This document shows, one piece after another, positions 1-7,859 of a stretch of DNA of 38,860 nt. The position numbers were made by a program, and so were the translations under genes. Source of the DNA: Methanobacteriota archaeon (GTDB taxonomy: Archaea; Thermoplasmatota; Poseidoniia; Poseidoniales; Poseidoniaceae); NCBI GenBank assembly GCA_018662825.1, contig JABJFI010000087.1, positions 1 to 38,860 of the forward strand. Direction: 5' to 3'. The notes below the pieces were generated by a model. That model ran no database searches and was not told the origin of the DNA. It saw nothing but the letters and a program-made list of their open reading frames with translations. The first letter of the stretch is position 1; every line of letters starts with the position of its first letter.

Positions 1-157
1 GAGATGCTACGTATTCAATAATCTCATTTTTCAATCGATTTAATCGTGCTTGTTTCTGAACGCCGTTTCCTTTCATTGTTATCATATTCATTATGTTTGA
101 ACAGATATAACAAAACGGCGTGGGAATGCCATGGGGTCCCCGATTTAAACATTAAAA
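1..157. other. Edge region without a supported gene
   Basis: This is AT-rich sequence between the window edge and the stop codon of the first minus-strand gene. All three plus frames meet stops soon after the edge, so no gene enters from the left on that strand. The 63-residue ORF starting at 46 has no recognisable domain and runs into the tail of the opposite gene, so I treat it as chance. No RNA gene or clear TATA box was recognised. Confidence 0.5.
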
Positions 158-967
158 TCAACAGATATCAAGGATATCGGTCCATTTTTTCGAGGAGCCG
201 CGACGGAACATATTTTCATGAAAATCACGCTGGCTAATATGAACACATCGCGCCAAACGCCCCCGATTATCATAACAACCATATTGGGCATGAATTGGAA
301 CCATCACCTGTTTCAAATCTATTTGTGGTCCATTGAACACAGGTTCTTGAATCTGAACAGTTTCCATACTCCCATCCCAAACGACATCGTCGGCAGTTGG
401 CGGCAAAAGTGCTTCTGGTTCAAAATGCAACAAACCTTCCGCAGGCTTAACTGGCTTCCATGTACCTTTTCGCCCTTGGTCCAGCCAAGCAACCATCTTC
501 TTCATTTGGTCAATTGTAGCCAGTGCAAGATGTGATCTTTCCCACCAACCAACCGTTCGAGCCAATGTGATATGATGCACCCCTGGAGTGATTTCTCGAC
601 TATCGAGTCCGTCAGCATATGTCCTACATAAGCCTGAAAGACGTACTGTGTAAATTGGTAAAGGGCCCATCCCAATATCTTGCAACCGGTAGGGATTGGC
701 TAATTCGCCTAATAGAAGAAAGGGCCGACGTTCTTGCATTGAAGCGGCACCATGTTCAGCAAGAAGTTCTTCAACAGTCCCCGATTCACTCGAAAAAAGT
801 CCACAATATGATTGGAGATTTTGACCTGCAAGAATCTCATCATTCTCTTGAGATGGGAATTGAAGTGGCATTACTTCACTTGAACAAAAAAACACCGCTT
901 CTTGAGGTAAAGAGACAGGCGAGTTTGAGGGAGTATATGGCCAAAGCCTTGGCGAACTACCCGTCAT
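158..967 (-). CDS. Hypothetical protein, second gene of a zinc-ribbon pair
   Basis: I do not recognise this family. The track starts it at a GTG (985), but a strong Shine-Dalgarno-like GGAGG lies seven bases before the ATG at 967, which gives 269 residues beginning MTGSSPRLW. The protein looks soluble, with no signal peptide or membrane segment, and is rich in Trp, Pro and aromatic residues in its second half (for example TVGWWERSH). It lies about 40 bases downstream of the zinc-ribbon gene on the same strand, which suggests one transcript. Coding status is supported by length, by the ribosome binding site and by the absence of a better ORF on the other strand. No function can be assigned. 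Confidence 0.72.
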   Translation of the reverse strand: MTGSSPRLWPYTPSNSPVSLPQEAVFFCSSEVMPLQFPSQENDEILAGQNLQSYCGLFSSESGTVEELLAEHGAASMQERRPFLLLGELANPYRLQDIGMGPLPIYTVRLSGLCRTYADGLDSREITPGVHHITLARTVGWWERSHLALATIDQMKKMVAWLDQGRKGTWKPVKPAEGLLHFEPEALLPPTADDVVWDGSMETVQIQEPVFNGPQIDLKQVMVPIHAQYGCYDNRGRLARCVHISQRDFHENMFRRGSSKKWTDILDIC

Positions 968-1004
968 ATCCATGCCTCCATGCACTTGTTCATCAATTCA
1001 ACGC

Positions 1005-1475
1005 TCAAGCGTCGAACACAGTTTCTTGCAAACATTGCGGGCAAGTGACTTTGATTGGCCGAACATCCGGAATTCCAAGGGCGACTCCACAACCTGGGCA
1101 AATAATGGCTTGAGCGACAGCAGCCCGCCGCTGTGCCGCTTCTTGAGAGGGGTCATATTCAAACCGAAAATTCGATTTATCCAGCATTGTAGCCGTTGCT
1201 GGAAGAGTTGCCGCTTCTTTGACATCTGGAATAAAATGGGCAGTTGCAGTGCCGGAGGGGTCGTATTCTTCAGATGAAGGCGAATAGTTTTGAGATGGCT
1301 GTGTGGTAGAATTGAGCACTTCCATGAGTTCTGCTTCTGTAATGCCGTATTGTTTTGTCACGCGGTCAATTTCAAGCATTTGGTCATAGCCAGAAAGCGT
1401 TCGTAATGCTGAGAGTTCGTGTTCCGGAACATCTGCCATGACCTTCTCATGAACTTCTGTGTTTTGAGTGTTCAC
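1005..1475 (-). CDS. Small protein with C-terminal zinc ribbon
   Basis: A 156-residue protein with a polar, low-complexity N-terminal half and a C-terminal treble-clef/zinc-ribbon-like signature, CPGCG followed about 20 residues later by CPQC, ending close to the C-terminus. Such ribbons usually bind one zinc and mediate nucleic-acid or protein contacts; the actual partner is unknown. The track start is a GTG without a clear ribosome binding site. An ATG at 1439 (residue 13) is an alternative, with AAGG only two bases upstream. It is the first gene of a likely two-gene unit with the hypothetical gene downstream and is divergent from the CBS gene. I am confident in the ribbon and unsure of the start. 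Confidence 0.7.
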   Translation of the reverse strand: MNTQNTEVHEKVMADVPEHELSALRTLSGYDQMLEIDRVTKQYGITEAELMEVLNSTTQPSQNYSPSSEEYDPSGTATAHFIPDVKEAATLPATATMLDKSNFRFEYDPSQEAAQRRAAVAQAIICPGCGVALGIPDVRPIKVTCPQCLQETVFDA

Positions 1476-1598
1476 TTATATTGAGTCGACTGGTTTTGCC
1501 GGATGCCGGAAAGCAAAGACTCGGATGTGGAAGACAACATGTGGTCGAAACCCTTGAAAGGAAAGCGCGTTCGCCGGCGCAATGAAGGAGTGTCAAAG

Positions 1599-2081
1599 AT
1601 GGGCCAATCCAAACAACGAAAATTTACCCGAGAAGTTTTGTCGCAAATGTCTGCATCCGAACGTTCAGCTACCGCACGTTCGCTCACATGTGGAGAAACA
1701 ATGACCCAGCCTCATTGGATTTGGGAAGACAGTTCCATGGTTGAAGTCATCGAGAATTTGACGGAAAACAATTGGGACCACATTTTTGTCATCAATGGCG
1801 AGGGCGCCCCCCAAGGACGAATTCACGCCGTGGATGTTCTGAAAATAATCGCTCGCAAAACGGTCAATCGAGACATTGCTTGGATGCACGTCATCCCTGC
1901 TCAACAACTCGTGAACCAACCACCAATTACTGTAACTGAATCGACCTCTTTGCTAAAAGCAGGTGCTTTGATGCTCGCCCATGACCTAAATCAAATCGGC
2001 GTTGTTGACCGAAATGGCGCCTTGATTGGAGTCGTTGGACACAACACAATGGCTCGAAAGATGCCTAAGTTTATTCTCTGA
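1599..2081 (+). CDS. CBS-domain pair protein
   Basis: The protein carries two CBS motifs: the first follows SLTCGETMTQP and contains DHIFVINGEGAPQGRIHAVD; the second contains ITVTESTSLLKAGALML and IGVVDRNGALIGVVG. Together they should form one Bateman module that binds an adenine nucleotide or S-adenosyl ligand and regulates a partner; no catalytic domain is fused. The track start is an ATG at 1503 without a ribosome binding site. The ATG at 1599 has AAGGAG eight bases upstream, so I prefer it (160 residues). If the longer start were used, the protein would gain a very basic 32-residue leader. It is convergent with the DUF373 gene, whose stop is two bases away. Confidence 0.85.
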   Translation: MGQSKQRKFTREVLSQMSASERSATARSLTCGETMTQPHWIWEDSSMVEVIENLTENNWDHIFVINGEGAPQGRIHAVDVLKIIARKTVNRDIAWMHVIPAQQLVNQPPITVTESTSLLKAGALMLAHDLNQIGVVDRNGALIGVVGHNTMARKMPKFIL

Positions 2082-2083
2082 AA

Positions 2084-3205
2084 TCAGATGCCCCAGTAGC
2101 GTTCAGTTTGTGCTTGACGAGTTCTTAGTGAACGTACAATGGTCATAGCCATCCATAACACAACAATCCATATCATTGGAGATTGGAGGTCGTTGATAAT
2201 TTCTGGAACACTAAACTCATAGGATTCTCCACGCAAAACACGAGTAGATACGACCAATGCAGTATCTACGAATGAATATACCACCATGGCAAAGATACCA
2301 AGAATGAGTAAACGGCCAGAGAACGACCCTCGTTTGAGTCGCAACAACATGAAGCCTGCTGTTGAAGTCAAGAAGGCGATAACAATCCAAGCAAGTGCGG
2401 AATGCACCACTTCTAGCCACACAACAGATTTAGCGACAGTAGTAGTTATGTGAATATTGTATTCTCTATACCCTTCTGCAACAGCAAAAATAGCACTGAA
2501 TACCGTGGCAGTCCACAAAAGGGATGAGAACATTGCTGCATCAGCATTGTCCCGCATTTCTTGAATCACTTTATTGACGGTTGCTTCAATTCCAGCGCCT
2601 TTGCTTAGCAAATATAGGCCTGTTACTAGAGGCAAACCACCGATTACGACTCCGCCAATTTCGTTTGGTAACATTATACCAAGTCCGAAAAGTGCTAAAA
2701 CCAGGCCAACGGGAATCATAATTTTTGAACGCCATTTGGGGTCTTCGAGCGCCTTGACGATGTAGTAATAGGTACCTTCGATACCTTTCGATTGTTTGAC
2801 AATTATTTTCTCGACATGGTCAATTCGCACTTGTGATTGAAGTATCGGGAGAACCGACTCATCCTCTGCTCCGTCGGTTACAAGAATTGCTTTATCTGGT
2901 TGGAATGCTGCCACCACTTCTTCTAATTGAGCAGCAACAGCGCGGTCTGAACGAATTCCAACCTTTTCGTCACCAGTTAGAATAGCAATCTCCACTTCTT
3001 CTTCTTCTGAATTATTTTCAGCTAAATTGTCGTGTTGCGAAAGCGCCCCAAGAATAGCATTGGTATCACTTTCTTCAGGGTCAGCAATGCCAAGTTTAAG
3101 GGCGGCAGCCATAACTTGACGACGCCCGACAACCGGCCCACGAATGCCAGTTTTCACACCGAGATCATTATCTCGGTCGACAGTTAAAACAAGCGTTCGA
3201 GTCAT
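2084..3205 (-). CDS. DUF373 family membrane protein
   Basis: The N-terminal 150 residues match the archaeal DUF373 pattern: TLVLTVDRDNDLG at the start, GRRQVMAAALKLGIADPEESDTN, then GDEKVGIRSDRAVA and ILVTDGAEDE. The C-terminal 200 residues contain about six hydrophobic segments, beginning with IMIPVGLVLALFGLGIML. The family is an archaeal integral membrane family of unknown role; the soluble N-terminal part resembles a Rossmann-like nucleotide or metal-binding domain. An acidic run (NNSEEEEVE) sits in the soluble part. It begins at an ATG and lies about 70 bases downstream of the PriL gene on the same strand, so the two may be co-transcribed. Confidence 0.88.
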   Translation of the reverse strand: MTRTLVLTVDRDNDLGVKTGIRGPVVGRRQVMAAALKLGIADPEESDTNAILGALSQHDNLAENNSEEEEVEIAILTGDEKVGIRSDRAVAAQLEEVVAAFQPDKAILVTDGAEDESVLPILQSQVRIDHVEKIIVKQSKGIEGTYYYIVKALEDPKWRSKIMIPVGLVLALFGLGIMLPNEIGGVVIGGLPLVTGLYLLSKGAGIEATVNKVIQEMRDNADAAMFSSLLWTATVFSAIFAVAEGYREYNIHITTTVAKSVVWLEVVHSALAWIVIAFLTSTAGFMLLRLKRGSFSGRLLILGIFAMVVYSFVDTALVVSTRVLRGESYEFSVPEIINDLQSPMIWIVVLWMAMTIVRSLRTRQAQTERYWGI

Positions 3206-3272
3206 TGCAAATCACCGGTGGTTGTAGGAACCTAAGAACCCACCTGTTTCAAAGTCTTCGCGCGAATGCCCA

Positions 3273-4523
3273 TTATTCTGTGGAATCGGGTTGTTTTCCC
3301 TCAATCTCATCTTGAGTTGCAACCAGTGCTAACGCTTCCGCCTCTGCTCGCTGATTCTTCGCTTTCCAACGTTGCGTGGCGCGGATGTATTTGAGCGGAT
3401 GGTCAAGCCATGGCTGGTCACACAATCGGTCATCGCCAGGTAGAACAGGGCAATTGTGGTTGACTTTGAGTTTACCACAGCCCGATGGAGTGTACCCGTG
3501 CTGATACACATGATCAACTTGGTACGTAGTGGTGCTTTCACTGAAATCGGGAGCGCCCCGGAAGAAACCGACACAGGACTCCTTTGGCAACGCTAATGTG
3601 GCTGCCATTGAGGCAAGAAATAATCTTCCAAAGTGATTCAAATTCACGCCATTCGCTAATTCAGCTACTGCCTTTCTCATACAAGGGGGCCAATCATTTT
3701 CATCCGCACCAACCAAGGAAATTGCTTCTGATGCCTTGGTCGCCATAAGATTTCGAACCATTCCAACAGGTTCAGCAAGCCGAATTGCCAAATCCATGGT
3801 AATTTCTCCCATTTTTTCCAAAGCCTCGGCCTCGACACCAGACTTTATTCGTTCACGCAATAACCGTGAAAGTTTTGCCGATGAACCGTATTGCGGTTCT
3901 TCGAATAAGGTAACCCACCCCTCGTGTACATCACAATTGGGTAGCCTCCACCGTGAACCTGTAATCTTTGGACAAATCTCGATAAAATCACTCAGTCCAA
4001 TTTTCCACAACGGCCCAGATTGAGAGCGTCGCCTCTGTTGAAGGGCGCCACCATAATGTGCGGGCGACTCAGATGCTAAAGGCGTAGCGCGGTGCTCAAC
4101 TTGTTGGATATCTGAAATGTAGGTTCGAGCAATAATGTCGAGATTTTTATGATCTTTGATGAGTATTTGTTCTGCACGTGCCGCTTCAGCCTGAGCCCAG
4201 CGCGCAATGAGCCGTTCATCTTCCGAGGCGCATACAACTAAGCGCGCATAATAGAAAGAAAACGCTTCAATAATTCGCCCCTCTTCAGTGAATAAATCCC
4301 CACCAACAACTTCGACACCTTCTTTGGATTGTATTGAATCAATCAGGCGTATTCGGGCACGAGAGCGCGCCTTTTCCATCCAAGAACCATCCAATAATTC
4401 ATCCAAATCGATATTGTGTTCAACCGCCATACCCCTTATCCAATCACCTGCTTGAGGAAGGAATGGGTAGCGGGCAAACGTCACCTCGTCGTCCAGTACC
4501 GGAAGGGAACTTGGGACGGGCAT
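3273..4523 (-). CDS. priL: DNA primase large subunit PriL
   Basis: This is the non-catalytic large subunit of the archaeal/eukaryotic primase, which binds the PriS catalytic subunit and starts RNA/DNA primer synthesis. The N-terminal alpha-helical part begins with the typical ARYPFLPQA. The C-terminal part has four cysteines suited to the [4Fe-4S] cluster: C281 in PPCMRKAV, C317 in ESCVGFF, C349 in SGCGKL and C358 in HNCPV. The family signature APDFSESTTTYQVDHV lies between the second and third. Length (416 residues) is within the archaeal range. PriS is not in this window. The gene starts at an ATG only 49 bases from the divergent MptE-like gene. Confidence 0.93.
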   Translation of the reverse strand: MPVPSSLPVLDDEVTFARYPFLPQAGDWIRGMAVEHNIDLDELLDGSWMEKARSRARIRLIDSIQSKEGVEVVGGDLFTEEGRIIEAFSFYYARLVVCASEDERLIARWAQAEAARAEQILIKDHKNLDIIARTYISDIQQVEHRATPLASESPAHYGGALQQRRRSQSGPLWKIGLSDFIEICPKITGSRWRLPNCDVHEGWVTLFEEPQYGSSAKLSRLLRERIKSGVEAEALEKMGEITMDLAIRLAEPVGMVRNLMATKASEAISLVGADENDWPPCMRKAVAELANGVNLNHFGRLFLASMAATLALPKESCVGFFRGAPDFSESTTTYQVDHVYQHGYTPSGCGKLKVNHNCPVLPGDDRLCDQPWLDHPLKYIRATQRWKAKNQRAEAEALALVATQDEIEGKQPDSTE

Positions 4524-4572
4524 GGTATGCCTATGCGCGCCAACTGCATAAGAACTTCAACCAAAGTAACGG

Positions 4573-5322
4573 ATGGTTCATGTGCAGGCGTCCAACCGCC
4601 AAAACATGCATGATGCTCCAACACTGAATGCATTCCACATCCAAAACGAGGTGCGACAATCATTTGGTTGGTCTGAAGCCGACGACGCCGAAAGTGCAAT
4701 CCAACTACAAAATCACCTCGAAGAGCATGAAGATTGGTCACCTGCAAATCGAGAAAAGGCCTTTGAGCGGGTGAAAAAACAACTCTTGAATGCTGAACGT
4801 GTTGTTGTCATAGGGGCTGCAGTCGAGGAGAATGAAATCAAACACTTCAATCAATCTGGGGACGTATTTATTGCAGCAGATGGCGCAGTAGGCGCTGTTG
4901 AAAATTATTCTCAACTTGCATGTATTGTTTCAGATCTTGATGGCGGTGCATATCTAGATGCTGCAGCCAGCAAGGGGCAGACAATCATCGTTCATGCCCA
5001 TGGAGATAATCTCTTACAATGGAAAAAAACGCTTGCTGTGTGGGAACAGTATCCTTCTGTACCGTCACTTATTCTATCTCACCAAGTCACCAAAGCGATA
5101 TCAGGAATGTATAATTTCGGTGGATTCACTGATGGAGACAGGGCTCTTTGTTTCGCTCTTTCCTTGGGCGTTTCACCTGAGAGAATCCAGTTGATTGGGT
5201 TTTCAATAAATCGTATTGGCCAATGGTCTGGCATCACAAATGTCGATAATAAACTTCAAAAATTAGTATGGATGGAACGAATTGTTTCAGAATTAAAATT
5301 TGGCCACTTCATTAAGAAATAA
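4573..5322 (+). CDS. MptE-like 6-hydroxymethylpterin pyrophosphokinase (DUF115)
   Basis: The family transfers pyrophosphate from ATP to 6-hydroxymethyl-7,8-dihydropterin in pterin cofactor synthesis of archaea (methanopterin or folate-like). Diagnostic motifs are AADGAVGAV, the metal-binding-like VSDLDGG, VHAHGDN, and NFGGFTDGDRA near residues 185-195. All are in the expected order, and length (249 residues) is close to family members. The N-terminal 60 residues are more variable. An ATG at 4606 is an alternative start; neither has an obvious ribosome binding site. It is divergent from priL. Whether this organism makes a folate or a methanopterin derivative cannot be read from here. Confidence 0.85.
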   Translation: MVHVQASNRQNMHDAPTLNAFHIQNEVRQSFGWSEADDAESAIQLQNHLEEHEDWSPANREKAFERVKKQLLNAERVVVIGAAVEENEIKHFNQSGDVFIAADGAVGAVENYSQLACIVSDLDGGAYLDAAASKGQTIIVHAHGDNLLQWKKTLAVWEQYPSVPSLILSHQVTKAISGMYNFGGFTDGDRALCFALSLGVSPERIQLIGFSINRIGQWSGITNVDNKLQKLVWMERIVSELKFGHFIKK

Positions 5323-5359
5323 AACACACTACTAAAAAAAACAAAGGAAATTGAATATC

Positions 5360-5986
5360 ATGGAGCGTAGAAAACTGAATTTGATACTGTGGCCCATCGC
5401 CCTTATCCTCCTAAATTCCCTTTGGTTTGGAGTTTCAGATAATGCCGCACCACACGAGATTAATGATTATGAACATGCAATTGAAGAACGCACCATAACC
5501 CTAGCGGGAGTTTTTGGCCAAGACAAACCGATGCCTTCTGTGTTTGAAGTTGAATTCAAAGGCCTTTCAGTCGACGAGGGAGCAGTCGAATGGAAAATCT
5601 TTGACGATAAAGATAGAATTGTAGCTCAATGGGCAGGAGAATTAAATGATAAAGACGCTGGATGGGAGGGGGAATTAGAGCCAGGCGAATATCGATTCCA
5701 AACGACGACGGACCAAGGCATTATTACGAAACAAACACTGTATATCCAACCATTCGGCCCCTATGTTTTTGAGGGCCACCTCACCCTTTCTGTGATGCTT
5801 GTAATTATGGCATTCGGGGAAACACTTGTTCGTAAAAAAGGCGGCGAATATTTGTCCAAAAAGAACACAATGAACGCCCAAGTTACAGAAAAAGCACCCT
5901 TTTCTCAAAAGAAATATGGTATGCCTGAATACGACGACCTTCCTAGTGAAGATGACCCTTGGAGAACGCCAAAAGGTCTGCAATAA
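5360..5986 (+). CDS. Two-TM membrane protein with external domain
   Basis: The protein starts with a short basic stretch (MERRKLN) and a hydrophobic segment (LILWPIALILLNSLWFGV), followed by about 110 polar, acidic residues that look like a beta-rich external domain (ELEPGEYRFQTTTDQG resembles an Ig-like or jelly-roll edge). A second hydrophobic segment, LTLSVMLVIMAFGETLV, follows, then a charged cytoplasmic tail ending in DPWRTPKGLQ. I do not recognise the family. The track start is a TTG at 5351; the ATG at 5360 has AAGGA at an 11-base spacing and is preferred. The gene follows the MptE-like gene by 37 bases on the same strand. Confidence 0.75.
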   Translation: MERRKLNLILWPIALILLNSLWFGVSDNAAPHEINDYEHAIEERTITLAGVFGQDKPMPSVFEVEFKGLSVDEGAVEWKIFDDKDRIVAQWAGELNDKDAGWEGELEPGEYRFQTTTDQGIITKQTLYIQPFGPYVFEGHLTLSVMLVIMAFGETLVRKKGGEYLSKKNTMNAQVTEKAPFSQKKYGMPEYDDLPSEDDPWRTPKGLQ

Positions 5987-6091
5987 ATTGGTTGAGAAAA
6001 GAAATAGTTCTTCAGTTCAGCAAGAGTTTGAATATAGAAACGAACTGAAACGCGAGTGAAAAACAATCACATTCAAGTTGACTTGGCGAAT

Positions 6092-7582
6092 TCAAACCTT
6101 GAGGTTTGCTTGTCGAGCCATCAACACAATATTCATGCTGTGTTCCAGCATTGCTGCATTTGCCCATGCTTGGTCTAGGTCAGCGCCAACAGCGTAAGCG
6201 CCCATTCCGCGAATCACGACACAACGCATACTTCCTTGTTTGAGCGCTTCCAAAACCTGGCCCAAGAAATTCTCAGGATTATCTTCATCGGGATCGACAA
6301 TAATGACCTTGCCAATTTGCTCTTTTCCGGTAACATCGATAGGTTGTAGAAGTACCAAGTCCTTTTCACTACTTACAGCAGTTGTAGCCGCACCATGCGA
6401 ATGAATGACAGCAGCAGGGCCGCCAGTTACCATACTGACAGAAGCAAGAATTACTTCCATGATTCTCCAGTCCGAAGGAGCACCGCGCGGAGGATTTGCC
6501 TGTCCGAGCAATCCTGCACACAATCCACGCTCATCAAGCCGAGGAAGCATGGTTCGATTGCGTGTAGCAATCATAATCCCAAGATTTTCAGGATGAAGCA
6601 TTGCGATGGTGCCCATTGTAGCTCGAATGAGTTGTTCACGGTCGAGTTGCCGAGCAAGTCGAGCAAAATCACTGACAAGATAGGCTCCGATGACAATATC
6701 TTCGATCACTGCAGGAGGCATTGGTGGCGTTTCAAGTTCTTCAATTACTTCAGCAGCGCCCGCCATGGATTGGCGCAAACGTTCTACTTCAGCACTGAGG
6801 CGAGCAATTTCTTGTTCCGCAAGAAGTTCTTGTTCTGATTGTAGCGGCAGGTTCTCTTCAACAGGTTCTTTTTCTGCTGCAGGAGGTTCTTCCTCACCCT
6901 TCGGTTGTTCAGTTTCTTCAACTGCTTCTTCAGGTTCAGCGTCCGTAGATTTCTCTTCTTCTGCTGCAGGAGGTTCCTCCTCACCCTTCGGTTGTTCAGT
7001 TTCTTCAACTGCTTCTTCAGGTTCTTCCTCCTCAGATTTTTCTTCTTCTACTTCTTCGGTATTCTCTTCTTCAGCCGATTCTTCTATTGAATCAGATGGA
7101 GTTTCAGAATCGTCTTCAGCAGGTGCTTTCGATGGAGGCCCCGATGGTGGACCTGACGGTGGACCCGACGGAGGGCCTGACGGTGGACCGGACGGAGGGC
7201 CGGATGGAGGGCCGGACGGCCCTGTTGGCGCAGGCGCATCATCTTGTGATTCAGAAGCAGGGTCTTCGGACGGAGGACCAGACGGAGGACTAGACGGAGG
7301 GCCAGATGGAGGACCTGATGGAGGACCTGATGGAGGGCCGGACGGCCCTGTTGGCGCAGTATCATCTTCCTTTTCAGAATCTACGGCTTCTTCAGAAATT
7401 TCTTCTTCGACTTCTTCCTCTAAGGCAGGTTCCTCAACTGCTTCGACGGTTTCAACAACCTCTTCTTCAGGGGCTTTCTGTAGCTCACCTAAGCCTCCAA
7501 AAGCGGCATCAAGAAGGTTTCCAACTTGAGCATCCTTTTGCTCTTCTTTTGTTTGTTCAGCAGATGTTTTTTTTCCCGCCAC
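6092..7582 (-). CDS. Class II aldolase/adducin-like protein with repeats
   Basis: Residues 1-75 are acidic; two PPSG-rich tracts span about 79-106 and 120-151; acidic Glu-rich repeats span about 165-240; a coiled-coil-like segment lies at 245-275 (EQELLAEQEIARLSAEVERL). The C-terminal 210 residues resemble a class II aldolase/adducin fold: HPENLGIMIATRN, then AAVIHSHGAATTAVS with H394 and H396 in the metal position, and CVVIRGMGAYAVGADLDQA. The canonical third zinc histidine (usual motif NHG) is replaced by Met460, so aldolase chemistry is doubtful. The start is a GTG; no better in-frame start is available. Reaction and substrate are unknown; the repeats suggest a scaffold or an extended linker. 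Confidence 0.82.
   Translation of the reverse strand: MAGKKTSAEQTKEEQKDAQVGNLLDAAFGGLGELQKAPEEEVVETVEAVEEPALEEEVEEEISEEAVDSEKEDDTAPTGPSGPPSGPPSGPPSGPPSSPPSGPPSEDPASESQDDAPAPTGPSGPPSGPPSGPPSGPPSGPPSGPPSGPPSKAPAEDDSETPSDSIEESAEEENTEEVEEEKSEEEEPEEAVEETEQPKGEEEPPAAEEEKSTDAEPEEAVEETEQPKGEEEPPAAEKEPVEENLPLQSEQELLAEQEIARLSAEVERLRQSMAGAAEVIEELETPPMPPAVIEDIVIGAYLVSDFARLARQLDREQLIRATMGTIAMLHPENLGIMIATRNRTMLPRLDERGLCAGLLGQANPPRGAPSDWRIMEVILASVSMVTGGPAAVIHSHGAATTAVSSEKDLVLLQPIDVTGKEQIGKVIIVDPDEDNPENFLGQVLEALKQGSMRCVVIRGMGAYAVGADLDQAWANAAMLEHSMNIVLMARQANLKV
6872..7024 (-). repeat. Duplicated acidic segment in the aldolase-like gene
   Basis: The 22-residue unit EPEEAVEETEQPKGEEEPP(AAE) occurs twice with an 87-base (29-codon) period. 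The two copies are nearly identical in DNA as well as in protein, which indicates a recent duplication or gene conversion inside the linker. Confidence 0.85.
7130..7348 (-). repeat. PPSG-type tandem repeat tracts within the aldolase-like gene
   Basis: Two blocks encode tandem GPPS units (roughly residues 79-106 and 120-151), separated by a short acidic spacer. In DNA this appears as 12-base units such as GGACCTGATGGA repeated with synonymous variation. The variation between units argues for an old, selected protein repeat more than for a very recent slippage product. The second block ends with SKAPAEDD. Confidence 0.9.
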
Positions 7583-7614
7583 AGATAACGCCCCACACAG
7601 GCCACACGGCGCGG

Positions 7615-7622
7615 CTTAAATA
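7615..7622. promoter_or_regulatory. TATA-box-like element shared by tRNA-Asp and the aldolase-like gene
   Basis: CTTAAATA sits about 30 bases before the mature tRNA-Asp 5' end. Read on the other strand (TATTTAAG) it lies about 33 bases before the GTG start of the minus-strand gene. Both distances suit an archaeal TATA box, and no other AT-rich 8-mer is seen in this GC-rich gap. Inference from position and composition only. Confidence 0.5.
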
Positions 7623-7650
7623 GCGGTTGCGTAACGGAGGACTTGCTTAG

Positions 7651-7722
7651 GCCCGCTTGGTGTAGAGGTTATCATGCAGGATTGTCATTCCTGCGACCCG
7701 AGTTCAATTCTCGGAGTGGGCG
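7651..7722 (+). tRNA. tRNA-Asp (GTC)
   Basis: A full cloverleaf can be drawn. The acceptor strand GCCCGCT pairs with AGTGGGC, one pair being G-U. The anticodon stem CAGGA/TCCTG encloses the loop TTGTCAT with anticodon GTC. The T arm is CCGAG/CTCGG around TTCAATT. The discriminator base is G, as expected for Asp. No CCA is encoded and no intron is seen. Confidence 0.95.
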
Positions 7723-7818
7723 CCTACTTCTTCATTCCAAGAGATTTGAAATACCGTCATATTCCCATGTTTTTGGGTAGGGTCTTTACTTTTCATCCAA
7801 TTCATAGTTCTTGGGTTC

Positions 7819-7826
7819 TTTATATG
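7819..7826 (+). promoter_or_regulatory. Probable TATA box of the duplicated-domain gene
   Basis: TTTATATG lies 34 bases before the ATG at 7860, which would place the transcript start close to the start codon (short leader or nearly leaderless mRNA). The weak ribosome binding site in front of the gene (GAAGTGA) fits this reading. Confidence 0.5.
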
Positions 7827-7859
7827 GAGTTGAATTAACCAATTTGCTGAAGTGATATT

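Noticed and set aside
619-1113. 164-residue plus-strand ORF opposite the first gene pair
   Set aside because: It spans the junction of two minus-strand genes, has no ribosome binding site or domain, and the minus-strand reading has a zinc ribbon and a strong start site.
7130-7348. CRISPR-like look of evenly spaced repeats
   Set aside because: The 12-base units are contiguous coding repeats without spacers, in frame with the aldolase-like gene.
6690-7529. Long plus-strand ORF of 279 residues rich in Ser and Gly
   Set aside because: It is the antisense shadow of the PPSG and acidic repeats of the class II aldolase-like gene; its composition follows directly from those repeats.
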